From contig JAIBCC010000004.1 of the NCBI GenBank assembly GCA_019694395.1, positions 1 to 64,000 of the forward strand: a stretch of DNA of 64,000 bases, given 5' to 3'. The first letter of the stretch is position 1; every line of letters begins with the position of its first letter. A program made the position numbers and the translations under genes. Below are positions 7,648 through 18,117 of the stretch, in pieces. This DNA is from Pyrinomonadaceae bacterium (lineage in GTDB: Bacteria; Acidobacteriota; Blastocatellia; Pyrinomonadales; Pyrinomonadaceae). The notes under the pieces were generated by a model. It worked only from the letters and a program-made list of their open reading frames with translations. It was not told the DNA's origin and searched no databases.

Positions 7648-9408
7648 ATGGCAAAACAATCAAAGAAATTCTGTTTGGTTTTAATCAAACCGTCGCATTA
7701 TGATGATGACGGTTATGTTATCCAATGGTTTCGCTCGGCAATTCCGTCAAATTCTCTGGCGTGTCTTTACGGATTAGCTCTGGAATGCAAAGAACAAAAA
7801 GTTTTAGGCGATGATGTCGAATTGGAAATTCACGCTTTTGATGAAACAAACACTCACATTCGCCCCGATAAAATTGTATCTTTGATCAAAAAAGCCGATG
7901 ACGGAATGGTAATGCTGGTCGGCGTTCAGTCAAATCAATTCCCGCGTTCTTTAGATCTGTCAACCGTTTTGCGAAAAGAAAAAATCCGTGTGGCAATCGG
8001 TGGTTTTCATGTTTCGGGCACGATGGCAATGTTAAAAGAACGTGATTCATTGGTGCAAAAAGCTTTGGATCTGGGAGTAACTGTTTTTGCGGGTGAAGCC
8101 GAAGGTCGTTTAGGACAAGTTTTAAAAGACGCTTTTGAAAATAAATTGCAGCCGATTTACAACTTTATGGATGATTTGCCGAATATCCAAGGAGTTGCGC
8201 CGCCTTTGCTTCCGGCTGAAAGAATCCATTTAACCGCCGGTGCTACCACGAGTTTTGATGCCGGACGCGGATGTCCGTTTACCTGTTCTTTTTGCACAAT
8301 CATCAATGTTCAGGGACGCAAATCCCGCCGCCGCTCGCCCGAAGATATTGAAAAAATTGTTCGTATGAATGTAGCTCAAGGGTTACATTCTTTTTTCATC
8401 ACCGATGATAATTTTGCCCGCAACAAAGATTGGGAAATGATTTTGGATAAACTGATCGAACTCCGCGAAGGTGAAAAAATGAACATTAGTTTTATTATTC
8501 AGGTTGATACACTCTGCCATAAACTACCCAATTTTATTGAGAAATCGAAACGTGCGGGAGTCAAGCGAGTTTTCATCGGATTGGAAAACATCAATCCATC
8601 CAGTTTATTGACCGCCAGCAAACGCCAGAACAAAATCACTGATTACCGCCAAATGCTGCTCGCCTGGAAAAAAGTCGGAATCGTTACTTATTGCGGTTAT
8701 ATTCTGGGATTTCCGAACGACACGCCCGAATCTATTGTTCACGACATTGAAATTATCAAAAAAGAATTGCCGATTGATTTGCTCGAATTCTTTTATCTGA
8801 CACCTTTGCCGGGTTCCGAAGACCATAAAAAATTGCACGAAGCCGGAATCGAAATGGATGCTGATTTGAACAAATATGACCTCAATCACGCGGTAACAGG
8901 TCATCCAGTTATGTCCAAAGAAGATTGGGAACGCGCCTACCGGTTGGCTTGGGAAACCTATTACACCGATGAACATATCGAAACAGTTTTGCGCCGCGCC
9001 ATTGCTACCGGAACAAGTCCGGGAAAAACGATGTTTTTTATTACCTGGTTCAAAGGCTGTATCGGTATCGAAAAAATTCATCCCTTGGAAGGCGGATTTT
9101 TGCGCCTCAAATTCCGCCGCAGCCGCCGTCTCGAAATGCCGCTCGAAAATCCTTTGCTGTTCTATCCAAAAAATTTCCTTTCAACTCTTTGGAAGCAATT
9201 TCAATGGATTTCGCTTTATTTACATTTGCGTCTGATTTACCGTAAAGTCCGAAAAGATCCCAAACGCTTTGAATATATGGATTTGGGGTTGGAGCCGGTT
9301 AAAGATGATGAAACCGAAACACGGGAAATGTTTCAATCGGAAACCGCGCAAAAATTTGTCACCCAAATTAAAAAATTAGAAAAAGCGCGTCAGGGTCAAG
9401 CTGCGTAA
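7648..9408 (+). CDS. B12-binding domain radical SAM protein
   Basis: The 586-residue protein begins with a cobalamin-binding-like Rossmann domain (about 1-190, with GGFHVSG) and continues into a radical SAM domain with the CxxxCxxC cluster motif C209-PFT-C213-SF-C216. The C-terminus is basic and partly hydrophobic. This is the architecture of the BchE/HpnP/HpnJ group, which methylates or rearranges unactivated carbons, but the substrate cannot be inferred. A GTG at 7615 is in frame, but ATG 7648 gives the family-like start. It is not in a lipid or hopanoid gene cluster here. Confidence 0.85.
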   Translation: MAKQSKKFCLVLIKPSHYDDDGYVIQWFRSAIPSNSLACLYGLALECKEQKVLGDDVELEIHAFDETNTHIRPDKIVSLIKKADDGMVMLVGVQSNQFPRSLDLSTVLRKEKIRVAIGGFHVSGTMAMLKERDSLVQKALDLGVTVFAGEAEGRLGQVLKDAFENKLQPIYNFMDDLPNIQGVAPPLLPAERIHLTAGATTSFDAGRGCPFTCSFCTIINVQGRKSRRRSPEDIEKIVRMNVAQGLHSFFITDDNFARNKDWEMILDKLIELREGEKMNISFIIQVDTLCHKLPNFIEKSKRAGVKRVFIGLENINPSSLLTASKRQNKITDYRQMLLAWKKVGIVTYCGYILGFPNDTPESIVHDIEIIKKELPIDLLEFFYLTPLPGSEDHKKLHEAGIEMDADLNKYDLNHAVTGHPVMSKEDWERAYRLAWETYYTDEHIETVLRRAIATGTSPGKTMFFITWFKGCIGIEKIHPLEGGFLRLKFRRSRRLEMPLENPLLFYPKNFLSTLWKQFQWISLYLHLRLIYRKVRKDPKRFEYMDLGLEPVKDDETETREMFQSETAQKFVTQIKKLEKARQGQAA

Positions 9409-9436
9409 CGTTCTTGTCTAAAAAATGAGGTTAAAA

Positions 9437-9832
9437 ATGGAACGAAAAAATATTTATAAAGTGCTGCAATTTTCTCTAAAAACTTTTACAATTAGTGCTT
9501 TTTTGTTTATGACAACGATTGCAGTAGTTCTTCCGCTTATTTTTTCAAACAGAGGAATTGAGATTTTCAGGCAAATCAATTGGTGGATATTTTTCTTTGA
9601 ATTATTCCTGTTGACTGCAAGTTTTTCGTTAATAACTGTTAATCTGATTGATAAAGTTGAGTTAGTAAAATGGCGCGGCTTTTTGGCAGGAATTCTGGCA
9701 GTAATACTTTTGGCTATATTTGCAGCATTTTCACAAGGATCAAGTTTATCCCTAATTATTGCGCTAACCTTAATAGCAGGAATGAGTTCTGTCATCAGTT
9801 TATTGATTGGCAATAAAAAACCTATGCAGTGA
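9437..9832 (+). CDS. Four-TM membrane protein of unknown function
   Basis: A small hydrophobic protein of about 131 residues with four predicted membrane helices (roughly 10-35, 42-67, 79-100 and 103-125). ATG 9437 is preferred to ATG 9425 because GAGG at 9427-9430 is well spaced for it. It follows the radical SAM gene by 28 bp and may be co-transcribed. No family is recognised. Confidence 0.65.
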   Translation: MERKNIYKVLQFSLKTFTISAFLFMTTIAVVLPLIFSNRGIEIFRQINWWIFFFELFLLTASFSLITVNLIDKVELVKWRGFLAGILAVILLAIFAAFSQGSSLSLIIALTLIAGMSSVISLLIGNKKPMQ

Positions 9833-10040
9833 GTAATAATAAACGCCTCACTTTCTTCTGAAATCAACTTTTCACCACACTATTTTACTTAATCAACCAA
9901 TCAATGTTATAAATGTTTTGTTAATATCCATATAATTAGAAATTATTCACAAAATTGTATAAGACAGATTTGGGTTCTATCTTTCTGTAATTTTCCATTA
10001 GCAATAATTCGTCTGCAAAATTTTAGGAGGAAAATCAGAT

Positions 10041-12659
10041 ATGAAAATGACCTTGTTTAAGGCATTTACAACAAGTTTACTTTTAGCAATATTGTCCCTA
10101 GCTGCAATCGCACAAGACCCGGAAACTCCACCTGCGGGTGGCGGAGCACGTCCGGGTGGATTTGGAGCAGGCGCATCCCAAGACCCGCAACCGTATGACA
10201 AAGTAATAACCAAAGATGCCAAAACTAAAAGCGGTGTTTTCAAAGTTCATCAGGTTAAGGATAAGTTCTATTACGAAATTCCGAAAAGCGAATTAGGCAA
10301 AGAATTTCTCTGGGTAACACAAATTGCCAAAACAACCGTTGGAGTTGGATACGGCGGACAAGCTCTCGGAAACCGTGTAGTTCGTTGGGAGCAAAACGAA
10401 AATAAAGTTTTTCTCCGTAATATCAATTATTCGGTTGTTGCCGATTCCAAAACACCAATTTCGGAAGCTGTCAGAAATGCCAATAACGATACGATCTTAA
10501 TGTCATTTCCGGTTGCCGCCTTTGGACCGAATAATGAGTCGCTGGTTATTGATGTTAGTCGGTTATTTACCACTGACATTCAGGAATTCAGCGCACGTCA
10601 GCGTTTAGGCGCAACGACAATGGATACAACACGTTCTTTCATCGAAAGAATTTCGCCGTATCCGACCAATATTGAAGCTGAAGCAACCCAAACTTATACC
10701 CGAACAGCACCTCCGGCAGGAGCTGGCGGCGGAAATGCTCCGGGCGGCGGATTCGGTCAAGGTCAAATGAATCCCGGAAGTGCCACGGTTGTGCTGCATT
10801 TCAGTATGGTCAAATTGCCCGAAAATCCAATGATGCCGCGACTTTTCGATGAGCGCGTTGGATATTTTTCGACCAGCAATATGAATTACGGACTTGATAC
10901 ACAAAAAGCTTCGGAACGAACGTTCATCACCCGTTGGAGATTGGAGAAAAAAGACCCGAACGCTGCCGTTTCTGAACCGGTTAAACAAATCGTTTATTAC
11001 ATTGATTCGGCAACTCCGACCAAATGGGTTCCGTATATGATCAAAGGTGTCGAAAGCTGGCAAAAGGCTTTTGAAGCCGCAGGATTTAAAAATGCGATTA
11101 TTGCCAAACCTGCGCCGACCAAAGCGCAAGACCCTGATTTTAGTCCCGAAGACGCACGTTATTCGGTTATTCGCTGGCTGCCGTCAACTACTGAAAACGC
11201 CTCGGGTCCGCACATTCACGATCCGCGCACAGGAGAAATTCTGGAATCTGACATTCAGTTTTATCACAACGTTATGAATCTGGCGAAAATGTGGTATTTC
11301 GTGCAAGCCAGCCCGCTTGATAAACGGGCGCAAAAGTTCCCTTTCCCGGATGATCTGATGGGACGGCTGATTGAATATGTCTGCGCTCACGAAGTTGGTC
11401 ATACGCTCGGATTCCAACACAATATGAAAGCCAGTTCGATGTATCCGGCTGAAAAAGTTCGTGACCGCGAATGGGTTAAAAAGATGGGACACACCCCAAC
11501 TTTAATGGATTATTCACGTTACAATTATGTCGCGCAACCCGAAGATAATATTGATGTTGCAGACTTAATTCCCGGCATCGGACCGTATGACATTTGGGCA
11601 ACAAAATGGGGCTACGCACCAATTCCAAGTGCGAAAACTTCGGAACAGGAAAGACCTACGCTTGATTCGTGGGCACGTGAACAGGACACCACACCCTGGT
11701 ATAGATTCTCGACCGCAGATTCAGCCGGAAGTGATCCGGGTGAATTAACTGAAGCAGTTGGTGACGCAGACGCAGTTAAATCAAGTGGTTACGGATTAAT
11801 GAATCTGAAACGTGTGGCAAAATTGCTTGTTCCAGCCAGCACCAACGAAAAAGGAATGCCGTATGATGATTTGGCAGAAGTTTATCAACGAATGCTCGGA
11901 CAATGGACGCTCGAAATGAACCACGTTGCCCAAATCGTCGGCGGATACAATTCACAGCAAAAACACATCGGACAGGATGGAGTCCGCTTTAATTTGATAC
12001 CGAAAGCGCGTCAAACTGAAGCCGTTAAATTCCTTTCCGAAAATGCTTTTGCGACACCGACCTGGATGATTGACAAAGAAATTTTGCGAAAAATCGAACC
12101 GATTGGTGAATTGAACCGTATTCGCAATGCACAGAACAGCGTTCTCAACAATCTTTTGTCGAGCGCACGTTTTGCCCGACTCGTCGAACAGCAAGCGATT
12201 GATGGAAATGCGGCTTACGCACCGGATGAATTTTTGGGTGATGTCCGCAATGCCGTTTTCAGCGAATTGAATGCGCCGAAAGTGTCGGTTGATGCCTATC
12301 GCCGCAACTTGCATCGTGCGTATCTGGATATTGCAAATAATAAACTCAATGTTCCGCAAACAGTTCCGCAAGGACTTCCGGCAGGTTTTGCAGCGCAATT
12401 TATTTCCAGCGGTGACGAAAAAGCCTATTACCGTTCCGAGCTTCGCACATTGAGTGCGGCGATTTCGGCGGCAATTCCCAAAGCGGCTGACAAGGCGACA
12501 AAAATTCACCTCGAAGGAATCCGCGATCAAATCGGTAAAATCCTAAATCCTGAAAACGGCGGTGGCTCAAGCGGCGCATCGAATCGTTTCGCTTTAGAAT
12601 TTCTCGAAATGATGCAGAATCCAGATTCCTGTTGGATGGATTATGTAATTAAAAAGTAG
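10041..12659 (+). CDS. Secreted zinc-dependent metalloprotease (DUF5117/DUF5118 type)
   Basis: A very large secreted protein (872 residues). An N-terminal signal peptide of about 25 residues is followed by a Gly/Pro-rich stretch. The catalytic motif [11 protein letters not shown] (HExxHxxGxxH, near residue 451) is that of metzincins, and a possible Met-turn [11 protein letters not shown] follows about 35 residues later. The flanking regions match the DUF5118/DUF5117 organisation of zinc-dependent metalloproteases common in Bacteroidota and Acidobacteriota. A strong ribosome binding site (AGGAGG, 10041 start) suggests good expression. The leader upstream shares CAATGTTATAAAT and TATCCATA with the GH51 leader. 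Confidence 0.9.
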   Translation: MKMTLFKAFTTSLLLAILSLAAIAQDPETPPAGGGARPGGFGAGASQDPQPYDKVITKDAKTKSGVFKVHQVKDKFYYEIPKSELGKEFLWVTQIAKTTVGVGYGGQALGNRVVRWEQNENKVFLRNINYSVVADSKTPISEAVRNANNDTILMSFPVAAFGPNNESLVIDVSRLFTTDIQEFSARQRLGATTMDTTRSFIERISPYPTNIEAEATQTYTRTAPPAGAGGGNAPGGGFGQGQMNPGSATVVLHFSMVKLPENPMMPRLFDERVGYFSTSNMNYGLDTQKASERTFITRWRLEKKDPNAAVSEPVKQIVYYIDSATPTKWVPYMIKGVESWQKAFEAAGFKNAIIAKPAPTKAQDPDFSPEDARYSVIRWLPSTTENASGPHIHDPRTGEILESDIQFYHNVMNLAKMWYFVQASPLDKRAQKFPFPDDLMGRLIEYVCAHEVGHTLGFQHNMKASSMYPAEKVRDREWVKKMGHTPTLMDYSRYNYVAQPEDNIDVADLIPGIGPYDIWATKWGYAPIPSAKTSEQERPTLDSWAREQDTTPWYRFSTADSAGSDPGELTEAVGDADAVKSSGYGLMNLKRVAKLLVPASTNEKGMPYDDLAEVYQRMLGQWTLEMNHVAQIVGGYNSQQKHIGQDGVRFNLIPKARQTEAVKFLSENAFATPTWMIDKEILRKIEPIGELNRIRNAQNSVLNNLLSSARFARLVEQQAIDGNAAYAPDEFLGDVRNAVFSELNAPKVSVDAYRRNLHRAYLDIANNKLNVPQTVPQGLPAGFAAQFISSGDEKAYYRSELRTLSAAISAAIPKAADKATKIHLEGIRDQIGKILNPENGGGSSGASNRFALEFLEMMQNPDSCWMDYVIKK

Positions 12660-12681
12660 TTGTTTTTGGGGTTAAGAATGA

Positions 12682-12717
12682 AAGGCACGTTCAAGTTTGG
12701 GCGTGTCTTTTTTGTTT
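12682..12717 (+). terminator. Rho-independent terminator
   Basis: An 11-bp stem with G-U pairs (aaggcacgttc / gggcgtgtctt) and a T-run of six follows the metalloprotease gene. Confidence 0.8.
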
Positions 12718-12768
12718 GAAAGAAATTCTTGTTGCTGATAATGCTGTAAATGAGTTAGATTAATTTGT

Positions 12769-13233
12769 ATGTTGGAACAAAAAAACAAATCTCGCCTTAT
12801 TTTCTTTGCAACAATGATAATTGGAAGCATTGGAGCCTGCGGACAGGCTTATCTGCTTCATCATAAACTTGTTGACTGCTATCCTTACAAAATAACCAAC
12901 CCGCATTTTTACAGATTCATTTCAGAAATCGGCGTTTATGCTGCCCCAATAGTTGCCATAATTGGGGGGTTATTGCTCGGATTGAAAAGATTTTGGCTTA
13001 CTGTAGTTGCACCTGTTGTTTTGTGTCCCCTAACATTTGCTTCTATTTTCAAAATATTTTCGTTTTTTGGGAATGATTTAAGTAATTTTCGCGGTTTTGA
13101 TGGAAAAACACCTGAAAGCGTTACGCAAGAATTTGTCTTATACACACTTTCATTATCATTAATTGGCTTGTTCGTTGCCGTATTCTGTAATTTTTTATTG
13201 TTGCGCTTATCAAAGCCAAATAAACTTGCTTAA
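12769..13233 (+). CDS. Four-TM membrane protein of unknown function
   Basis: A 154-residue integral membrane protein with hydrophobic segments around 11-30, 50-68, 72-100 and 122-145. No motif is recognised. Its end overlaps the 3' end of dapF on the other strand by 4 bp. A weak relative of the repeated promoter (aaatgagttagatt) lies just upstream. Confidence 0.65.
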   Translation: MLEQKNKSRLIFFATMIIGSIGACGQAYLLHHKLVDCYPYKITNPHFYRFISEIGVYAAPIVAIIGGLLLGLKRFWLTVVAPVVLCPLTFASIFKIFSFFGNDLSNFRGFDGKTPESVTQEFVLYTLSLSLIGLFVAVFCNFLLLRLSKPNKLA

Positions 13234-14078
13234 TCAACCCACTCCCCACTAAACACAAAATCCGCACGTCCCAGAATCAACATTTCGTCATCATCGCGCC
13301 AGGTGATTTCAGTAATTCCGCCTTCGGTGTGGACTGAAACTTGGCGACCTGTTTCGCCGCGAAAGGCTGAAAGAATTGCCGCACCGCTTGAACAAGTCCC
13401 CGAAGCGGAAGTTTCGCCTGCGCCGCGTTCCCAGATTTTGAGTTCGATATTTTCACGGTCTAAAACCTTAACAAAAACGATGTTTGCCCGTGCGGGAAAT
13501 TTTTCGTGGACTTCCATTTTGCGTCCGACTTCGCGCCAATCAAAATCGAAATTGTTGACAAAAACGCAAGCGACGGGATTTCCGACATTGACGCAGGAAA
13601 CTAAAAATTCTTGTTTATCTATAATTACAGGCTGATCAATGACCGATTCGAGTTTTTCCGCAGACGCAAAAGGAACTTCTTCCGATGAGAATTTCGGTTT
13701 GCCGATCTCGGCGTTAAACCAATAATGACCTTTACTGAGTTCTTCGACCAAGCGATAATTTTTAACGCCTGTATTCATTCGCAAGCGTAGATTTTCGGCG
13801 TTCCACAAATCTTTGTAATAAGCATAAGCCACAGCGCAACGAGTTCCATTGCCGGAAAATCCCGCTTCGCTCCCGTCAGGGTTAATAATTCGGCAGGAAA
13901 AATCTGCGTCCGCATCGTTTAGTTTTTCCAGAATCGCAATTCCATCCGAGCCGACTCCCAAAGTCCGATGACAAAAGCGTTTGGTAAAATCAGAAACGTT
14001 TGTAACTTCTTTTAGTTGTTCGGCTTCAATAACGACATAATCATTTCCGAAACCTTGAAATTTTGAGAATTTAATCAT
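13230..14078 (-). CDS. dapF: Diaminopimelate epimerase
   Basis: DapF converts LL- to meso-diaminopimelate for lysine and peptidoglycan synthesis. The two catalytic cysteines are in FSGNGTRC (C81) and ETSASGTCSSGAA (C229). The N-terminus FSKFQGFGNDYVV is typical. ATG 14078 is chosen over an upstream in-frame codon because it gives the canonical start and the upstream extension lies in the inverted repeat E2. Confidence 0.96.
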   Translation of the reverse strand: MIKFSKFQGFGNDYVVIEAEQLKEVTNVSDFTKRFCHRTLGVGSDGIAILEKLNDADADFSCRIINPDGSEAGFSGNGTRCAVAYAYYKDLWNAENLRLRMNTGVKNYRLVEELSKGHYWFNAEIGKPKFSSEEVPFASAEKLESVIDQPVIIDKQEFLVSCVNVGNPVACVFVNNFDFDWREVGRKMEVHEKFPARANIVFVKVLDRENIELKIWERGAGETSASGTCSSGAAILSAFRGETGRQVSVHTEGGITEITWRDDDEMLILGRADFVFSGEWVD

Positions 14079-14087
14079 AGTTTTCTT

Positions 14088-14222
14088 CCACCGCAAAGAC
14101 GCAGAGACGCAGAGTTTTTTAGGAACAATTTGAAAAACAAAACCAGAATTTCAACAAAGTATTAAATTTTTTTCTTAATAAATTATCTTATTCTTCTCTG
14201 CGTCTTTGCGTCTCTGCGGTTA
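14088..14222. repeat. Word-built inverted repeat E2 (cgcaaagacgcagag type)
   Basis: The left arm ccgcaaagacgcagagacgc (from 14090) pairs with gcgtctttgcgtctctgcgg ending at 14219. The central part is AT-rich. It fills the whole spacer between the dapF start and the dacB stop, and its right edge touches the dacB stop codon. Confidence 0.9.
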
Positions 14223-16154
14223 ATTAATTTTTCCGTTAAAATTTGCCAACGCGACTACAATTTCATCCATTGTAGCAGTGCGGATCGAACCTGTATTGAC
14301 ACCATTGACGATGACCGAAAAAATAAGTTGTTCGCCGGCGGCAGTTGTGACATAACCCGTCAAAGCAGAAACTTGGTCAATAGTTCCCGTTTTTCCGCGA
14401 GCGTTATTGGCGGCGGCGGTTCCGACAAAACGACGCTGCAAAGTTCCGTCAACTGCGCCAATCGTCAACGAATCGCGCCACGCCTGAGCGTTCGGACTAT
14501 GCGCCATAAAATTATAGATCTGAATGTTTGAGGCAACCGTGATTAAATCATGACGCGATAATCCAGAACCATCGTGTTGAATTACCGCATCCGGCGCGAT
14601 TCCGACTTGCGCCAAAAAGTTTTTGACAACTGCCAAACCGCGTGCATCGCTCGTTAATTTCGGATCGGTCTTATCGCCAACTTGTTCGCCCAAAATTCGC
14701 AGAATCGTTTCGGTATACATATTTTGGCTGGGTTTCATCGTTTTAGCGGCAATTAAACTGAAAGGCGGCGATTCGAGTTTGGTAATTTCGACGGGCGGAA
14801 CTGTCGAAGCAACTGCCATTTGCGCTTTTTCTTTAGCATCAACTACACGATTTTGTCCGGTAATGGTCACACCTTTTTGCTGTAATAATTGACGCAGCAT
14901 ATCAATAAAAAGCTGCGCCGGACGAGTTACCGCCACCGAGCCGTTAAAACCTCTGTCATTGACGGGCATTGTGCCGATAATTTCAAGAATATTGCGGTCA
15001 AGTTTTTTAACTACCTGCAAATCGCGTTTAACTGATGAATTTGAAGTAACACAACGATTGACAATCGTAAAAATCGTATTTAACGGCAAAATCTGAACCG
15101 CGCACGGAGAATTGAGCGAACCCGGTTTGACCGATAGATCAACCGCATTATCAAGCACCGGCAGGGCAGAAACTTCTGCACCGTAATACCATTGCAAATC
15201 GTCCCATTCCCAACCCGGAGGCAGTGCATCACCGTTAAAATAACTTTCGTCGCCAACTAAATTTCCTTCGATTCGTTTTACTCCGGCTTGCACGATTTTA
15301 TTTGCCAACGGCTCTAAAACTTTTAAATAATCGGCATTGGTCAAAACCGGGTTCGGAGCCAAATCAGGTCGCGCAAAAGCAAAAGCCATTGAAACATCAC
15401 CGCGTCCGTAAACTGTCAGATCTCCTTTAACTACGCCGCTTGCATCCGGCATCGCGCCTGCATAGACACTGGTTGCGATCTTAAAATTCGGTGTCAGTTT
15501 TTCCATTGCGGTTGAAATCGTGTAGCTTTTCATATTCGATGCCGGCATCAAATATTTTTCCGCATTTTCCTCAAAAATCACTTTGCCTGTGTCGAGCGAA
15601 ACGATTTTTACCCCAACCATTCCCCGTTTCAATTCGGGGCGCGAAAGACTTAAACGGATTTTTGATTGCAGTTCCGGCAAAGTTTGAATCACAACGGGAG
15701 TGGGAACCGGAGTTGGTGTAGCAGTTGGAGTTGTTGTAACAGTCGGTTTCGGTGTCGGAGTCGGCGCAGTTATTTGAAACGGTTTGAGTTGGTATTCATC
15801 AAATTCAATCTCATTATTATTTGGTAAAACGGCTTCTTTTCCATTGATAAAAACCTGAAAATTACCGATTAATTTTTTGTCGAATTTTAATTTCAATTTC
15901 TTTTCGACCCGAAGTAGCTGGAGAGAATTATTCTTAGAGATCGGAAACTTTGAACTTGGTTTTCCATCAACGCTGATTTCAATCTGGGCATCTGTTTTAG
16001 ATTTAATTTCAACCGAATAAAAACCTTGTTGTGAAATTAAACGGTCGCGGTTGTCGTTTTGAGCAGAAACAAAAATGCTGTAATTGGAAACAACAATTGA
16101 TAAAACAAAAATAATAATTGCAACGATTTGAATTCTTTTGACTGCTTTGTTCAT
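14220..16154 (-). CDS. dacB: D-Ala-D-Ala carboxypeptidase/endopeptidase, PBP4 type (S13)
   Basis: A 644-residue penicillin-binding protein of peptidase family S13. An N-terminal signal anchor is followed by a domain of about 100 residues of beta character that is not part of the usual enzyme, and a Thr/Pro-rich linker (about 131-155). The catalytic motifs are PASNMKSYT (S206-x-x-K209), an SGLSRHD segment in place of SxN, and RGKTGTIDQ (KTG near 600). It acts in the periplasm on peptidoglycan cross-links. Its neighbour dapF supplies the meso-DAP of the same polymer. Confidence 0.93.
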   Translation of the reverse strand: MNKAVKRIQIVAIIIFVLSIVVSNYSIFVSAQNDNRDRLISQQGFYSVEIKSKTDAQIEISVDGKPSSKFPISKNNSLQLLRVEKKLKLKFDKKLIGNFQVFINGKEAVLPNNNEIEFDEYQLKPFQITAPTPTPKPTVTTTPTATPTPVPTPVVIQTLPELQSKIRLSLSRPELKRGMVGVKIVSLDTGKVIFEENAEKYLMPASNMKSYTISTAMEKLTPNFKIATSVYAGAMPDASGVVKGDLTVYGRGDVSMAFAFARPDLAPNPVLTNADYLKVLEPLANKIVQAGVKRIEGNLVGDESYFNGDALPPGWEWDDLQWYYGAEVSALPVLDNAVDLSVKPGSLNSPCAVQILPLNTIFTIVNRCVTSNSSVKRDLQVVKKLDRNILEIIGTMPVNDRGFNGSVAVTRPAQLFIDMLRQLLQQKGVTITGQNRVVDAKEKAQMAVASTVPPVEITKLESPPFSLIAAKTMKPSQNMYTETILRILGEQVGDKTDPKLTSDARGLAVVKNFLAQVGIAPDAVIQHDGSGLSRHDLITVASNIQIYNFMAHSPNAQAWRDSLTIGAVDGTLQRRFVGTAAANNARGKTGTIDQVSALTGYVTTAAGEQLIFSVIVNGVNTGSIRTATMDEIVVALANFNGKIN

Positions 16155-16155
16155 T

Positions 16156-16198
16156 GATTTTTTGATCTTTTATCTTTGACCTTTGATTTTTTGTATTT
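16156..16198. repeat. Single arm of a word-built element (tgatctttgaccttt)
   Basis: This stretch upstream of dacB is made of gatctttgacctttgattttt words, the same as the left arm of E3 at 17455-17500, in the same orientation. No partner arm is adjacent, so it is an orphan or decayed half. Confidence 0.6.
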
Positions 16199-16233
16199 TA
16201 ACTCAAGTTTTTGTTTATCAGAAATTAGCGAAA

Positions 16234-16267
16234 CAAAAAGGCTGCCGATAGAATTTACCAACAGCCA
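16234..16267 (-). terminator. Rho-independent terminator
   Basis: On the minus strand, ggctgttgg / cggcagcc with a T-run of five. It lies 25 bp beyond the stop of the gene at 16292. Confidence 0.7.
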
Positions 16268-16291
16268 GTCTGAGATTTTGTAATCCTGAAT

Positions 16292-17368
16292 CTATTTCAA
16301 CAAAATTGCCATCAACGCATCCACATCATTTTTCGGAATTGCCAGATTCAAGGAAACTTCGGTTGTTTTGCGAGAAATAACTGCATTATCCAAAAGCCGC
16401 GAATAAAGTTGCTGGTCAGGCTTTTTAGAACCGCCAAGTAAGGCTTTTCCAACCATTTGCAGCCCTAACAGAGTTTCTTCCAGACTTTGGGCATCATCCG
16501 CTTTTAAAGTTTTTGCCGTAGCTGAAAGTGTGGCTTTGCCATCGTTAAAATCAAGCGCGCCATACATTTGTTTGATTGATTCGATGTTTTTTCCAAGCTC
16601 GTCATTATCAATCGGCAAAAATTGCGAAGCACCATTCGGCATATTTGCGCCAAAACCGAGCATTGCATTCGGATTTTTTCCGGCTAGATCCAACACATTT
16701 TGGCTAACGTGTGATTTGCTTTCCAGTGTTTCGCGCACACGATTGAGCGAGCCTAATGCCAAAGTATTATCATCGTAGGCAGTTACGGCAACTTCTTTGG
16801 TAAAACCTTTCATCGCTTTATCAATCATTTTAGTAATGAAAGAATCTTTGGTATTTGGCTTGTTTTGTTCCAAAATTTCTTTTGGTGAGAAAATATACAC
16901 CGTTTTTTCACCAATTTTTTCTTCGCGGTATTTGCCCTTGGCGGCAACTTTTGCCAACCCGAGAAACGCGGCTGAATTAAATTTTCCGCGAGCCAAAATA
17001 ACCGGTTCATAATCGGTTTCTTTGGGCGAAATAGTTTTATAAGAGATTCCGACCGCAAGCTGGTCAAACTGCCGTAAATCAATTCCAATTTGATTTTTAA
17101 CCTCGTCAATTTTGCCGTTAATCTCTTGTAAATATTCAGGTTTTGTCGCCAACATCTGCGGCAAGGCTTCGTTCATCAGACGCGACATTTCGACATTGAT
17201 AACCGCATCCGAGTTTGGCAAAAGCGCGGCAAGCTGATTTGTTTGCCGAACAGATTTTTTAACCGGAACAGTCTTTTTGCTGACTGCAACCGTTTTCTTG
17301 ACCTGTGCAAAAGTTAGATTAACCGACAAAATAATGGCTGAAAAAATGATGAAAAACTTTTTATTCAT
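16292..17368 (-). CDS. Secreted protein of unknown function
   Basis: A 358-residue protein with a signal peptide of about 22 residues (MNKKFF, hydrophobic core, LTFAQ), then a basic Lys/Val-rich segment and a mixed alpha/beta body. It contains repeated references to loss-of-function-neutral motifs only; no catalytic pattern is apparent. ATG 17368 is chosen because TGAGG sits 7 bp upstream. The general pattern (SDAVINVEMSRLMNEALP, FNSAAFLGLAK) resembles DUF3352-like exported proteins, but this is a weak recollection. Confidence 0.7.
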   Translation of the reverse strand: MNKKFFIIFSAIILSVNLTFAQVKKTVAVSKKTVPVKKSVRQTNQLAALLPNSDAVINVEMSRLMNEALPQMLATKPEYLQEINGKIDEVKNQIGIDLRQFDQLAVGISYKTISPKETDYEPVILARGKFNSAAFLGLAKVAAKGKYREEKIGEKTVYIFSPKEILEQNKPNTKDSFITKMIDKAMKGFTKEVAVTAYDDNTLALGSLNRVRETLESKSHVSQNVLDLAGKNPNAMLGFGANMPNGASQFLPIDNDELGKNIESIKQMYGALDFNDGKATLSATAKTLKADDAQSLEETLLGLQMVGKALLGGSKKPDQQLYSRLLDNAVISRKTTEVSLNLAIPKNDVDALMAILLK

Positions 17369-17452
17369 TAAAATCCTCAAGGGTTAAATTTTGAGCAAAA
17401 GAACTCAGTTTATAAAGATGTAAAAAAACAGGTAAACGTTGACAGAGAGTTT

Positions 17453-17570
17453 GATTTTTTTGATCTTTGACCTTTGATTTTTGACCTTTGAAGTCTTTGG
17501 GTTGAGTTTTGAGTCAGAGCCGAGATTCAACCAATCAAAGATCAAAGTTCCAAGATCAAAGGTCTTTTTT
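17453..17570. repeat. Word-built inverted repeat E3 overlapping a stop codon
   Basis: The left arm (17455-17500) is made of tgatctttgacctttgattt words. The right arm (17531-17570) contains aatcaaagatcaaag and agatcaaaggtc. The right arm runs into the methyltransferase gene: its last codons AAA GAC CTT and the stop TGA are element sequence. Confidence 0.85.
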
Positions 17571-18110
17571 CACAACTTCAAACTCAAACCGCAATTCCTT
17601 TCCGCGAAAAATATAGCTCAAATAATATTCCCAGAATCTGCGCGTCCAACGAAATTTATTACTTTTTTGGTCTAGATTGACAATAAATTCAATTCCTAAA
17701 CTGCGCCATAAATTTGCTAACGAAACGTAAATGCTGATTGGTTTGAGGACAATATCCGTATAAAAATCAAATACCTGACGGTCAGGCATAAAAGTATTGA
17801 ACGAAAAAGAATTGAAATGATTGCGGTGCGTCGGATCGCTTGCCCAATCGCCGTTGGTGTAATGCGGCGTTAGAATTTTTATCTTTCCGCCGGGTTTGGT
17901 AATGCGGTGCAGTTCGGAAACAAACGCCATTACATCGGGAATATGTTCGATGACATGATTGGAAACGACCAAATCAAATTCATTATCTACAAAAGGATAC
18001 GGAACTTTGCCCAAATCGTGAATTACGTCCGCTCCGGTGCGAGGATTATTGTCCAAACCAATCGCATTCGGCGTTTTATTTACTCCGCATCCGACATCAA
18101 GAATTTTCAT
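17556..18110 (-). CDS. Class I SAM-dependent methyltransferase
   Basis: A 184-residue methyltransferase of the Methyltransf_11 type. Motif I is ILDVGCGVNKTPNAIGLD and the acidic loop follows it; the post-I motifs FDLVVSNHVIEHIPD and LHRITKPGGKIKILTPH are clear. The start coincides with motif I, so the N-terminal helices usual in the family are missing. Such short forms are often sugar or lipid methyltransferases. The C-terminal KKDL and stop codon come from repeat E3. Confidence 0.85.
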   Translation of the reverse strand: MKILDVGCGVNKTPNAIGLDNNPRTGADVIHDLGKVPYPFVDNEFDLVVSNHVIEHIPDVMAFVSELHRITKPGGKIKILTPHYTNGDWASDPTHRNHFNSFSFNTFMPDRQVFDFYTDIVLKPISIYVSLANLWRSLGIEFIVNLDQKSNKFRWTRRFWEYYLSYIFRGKELRFEFEVVKKDL

Positions 18111-18117
18111 ATAATTT

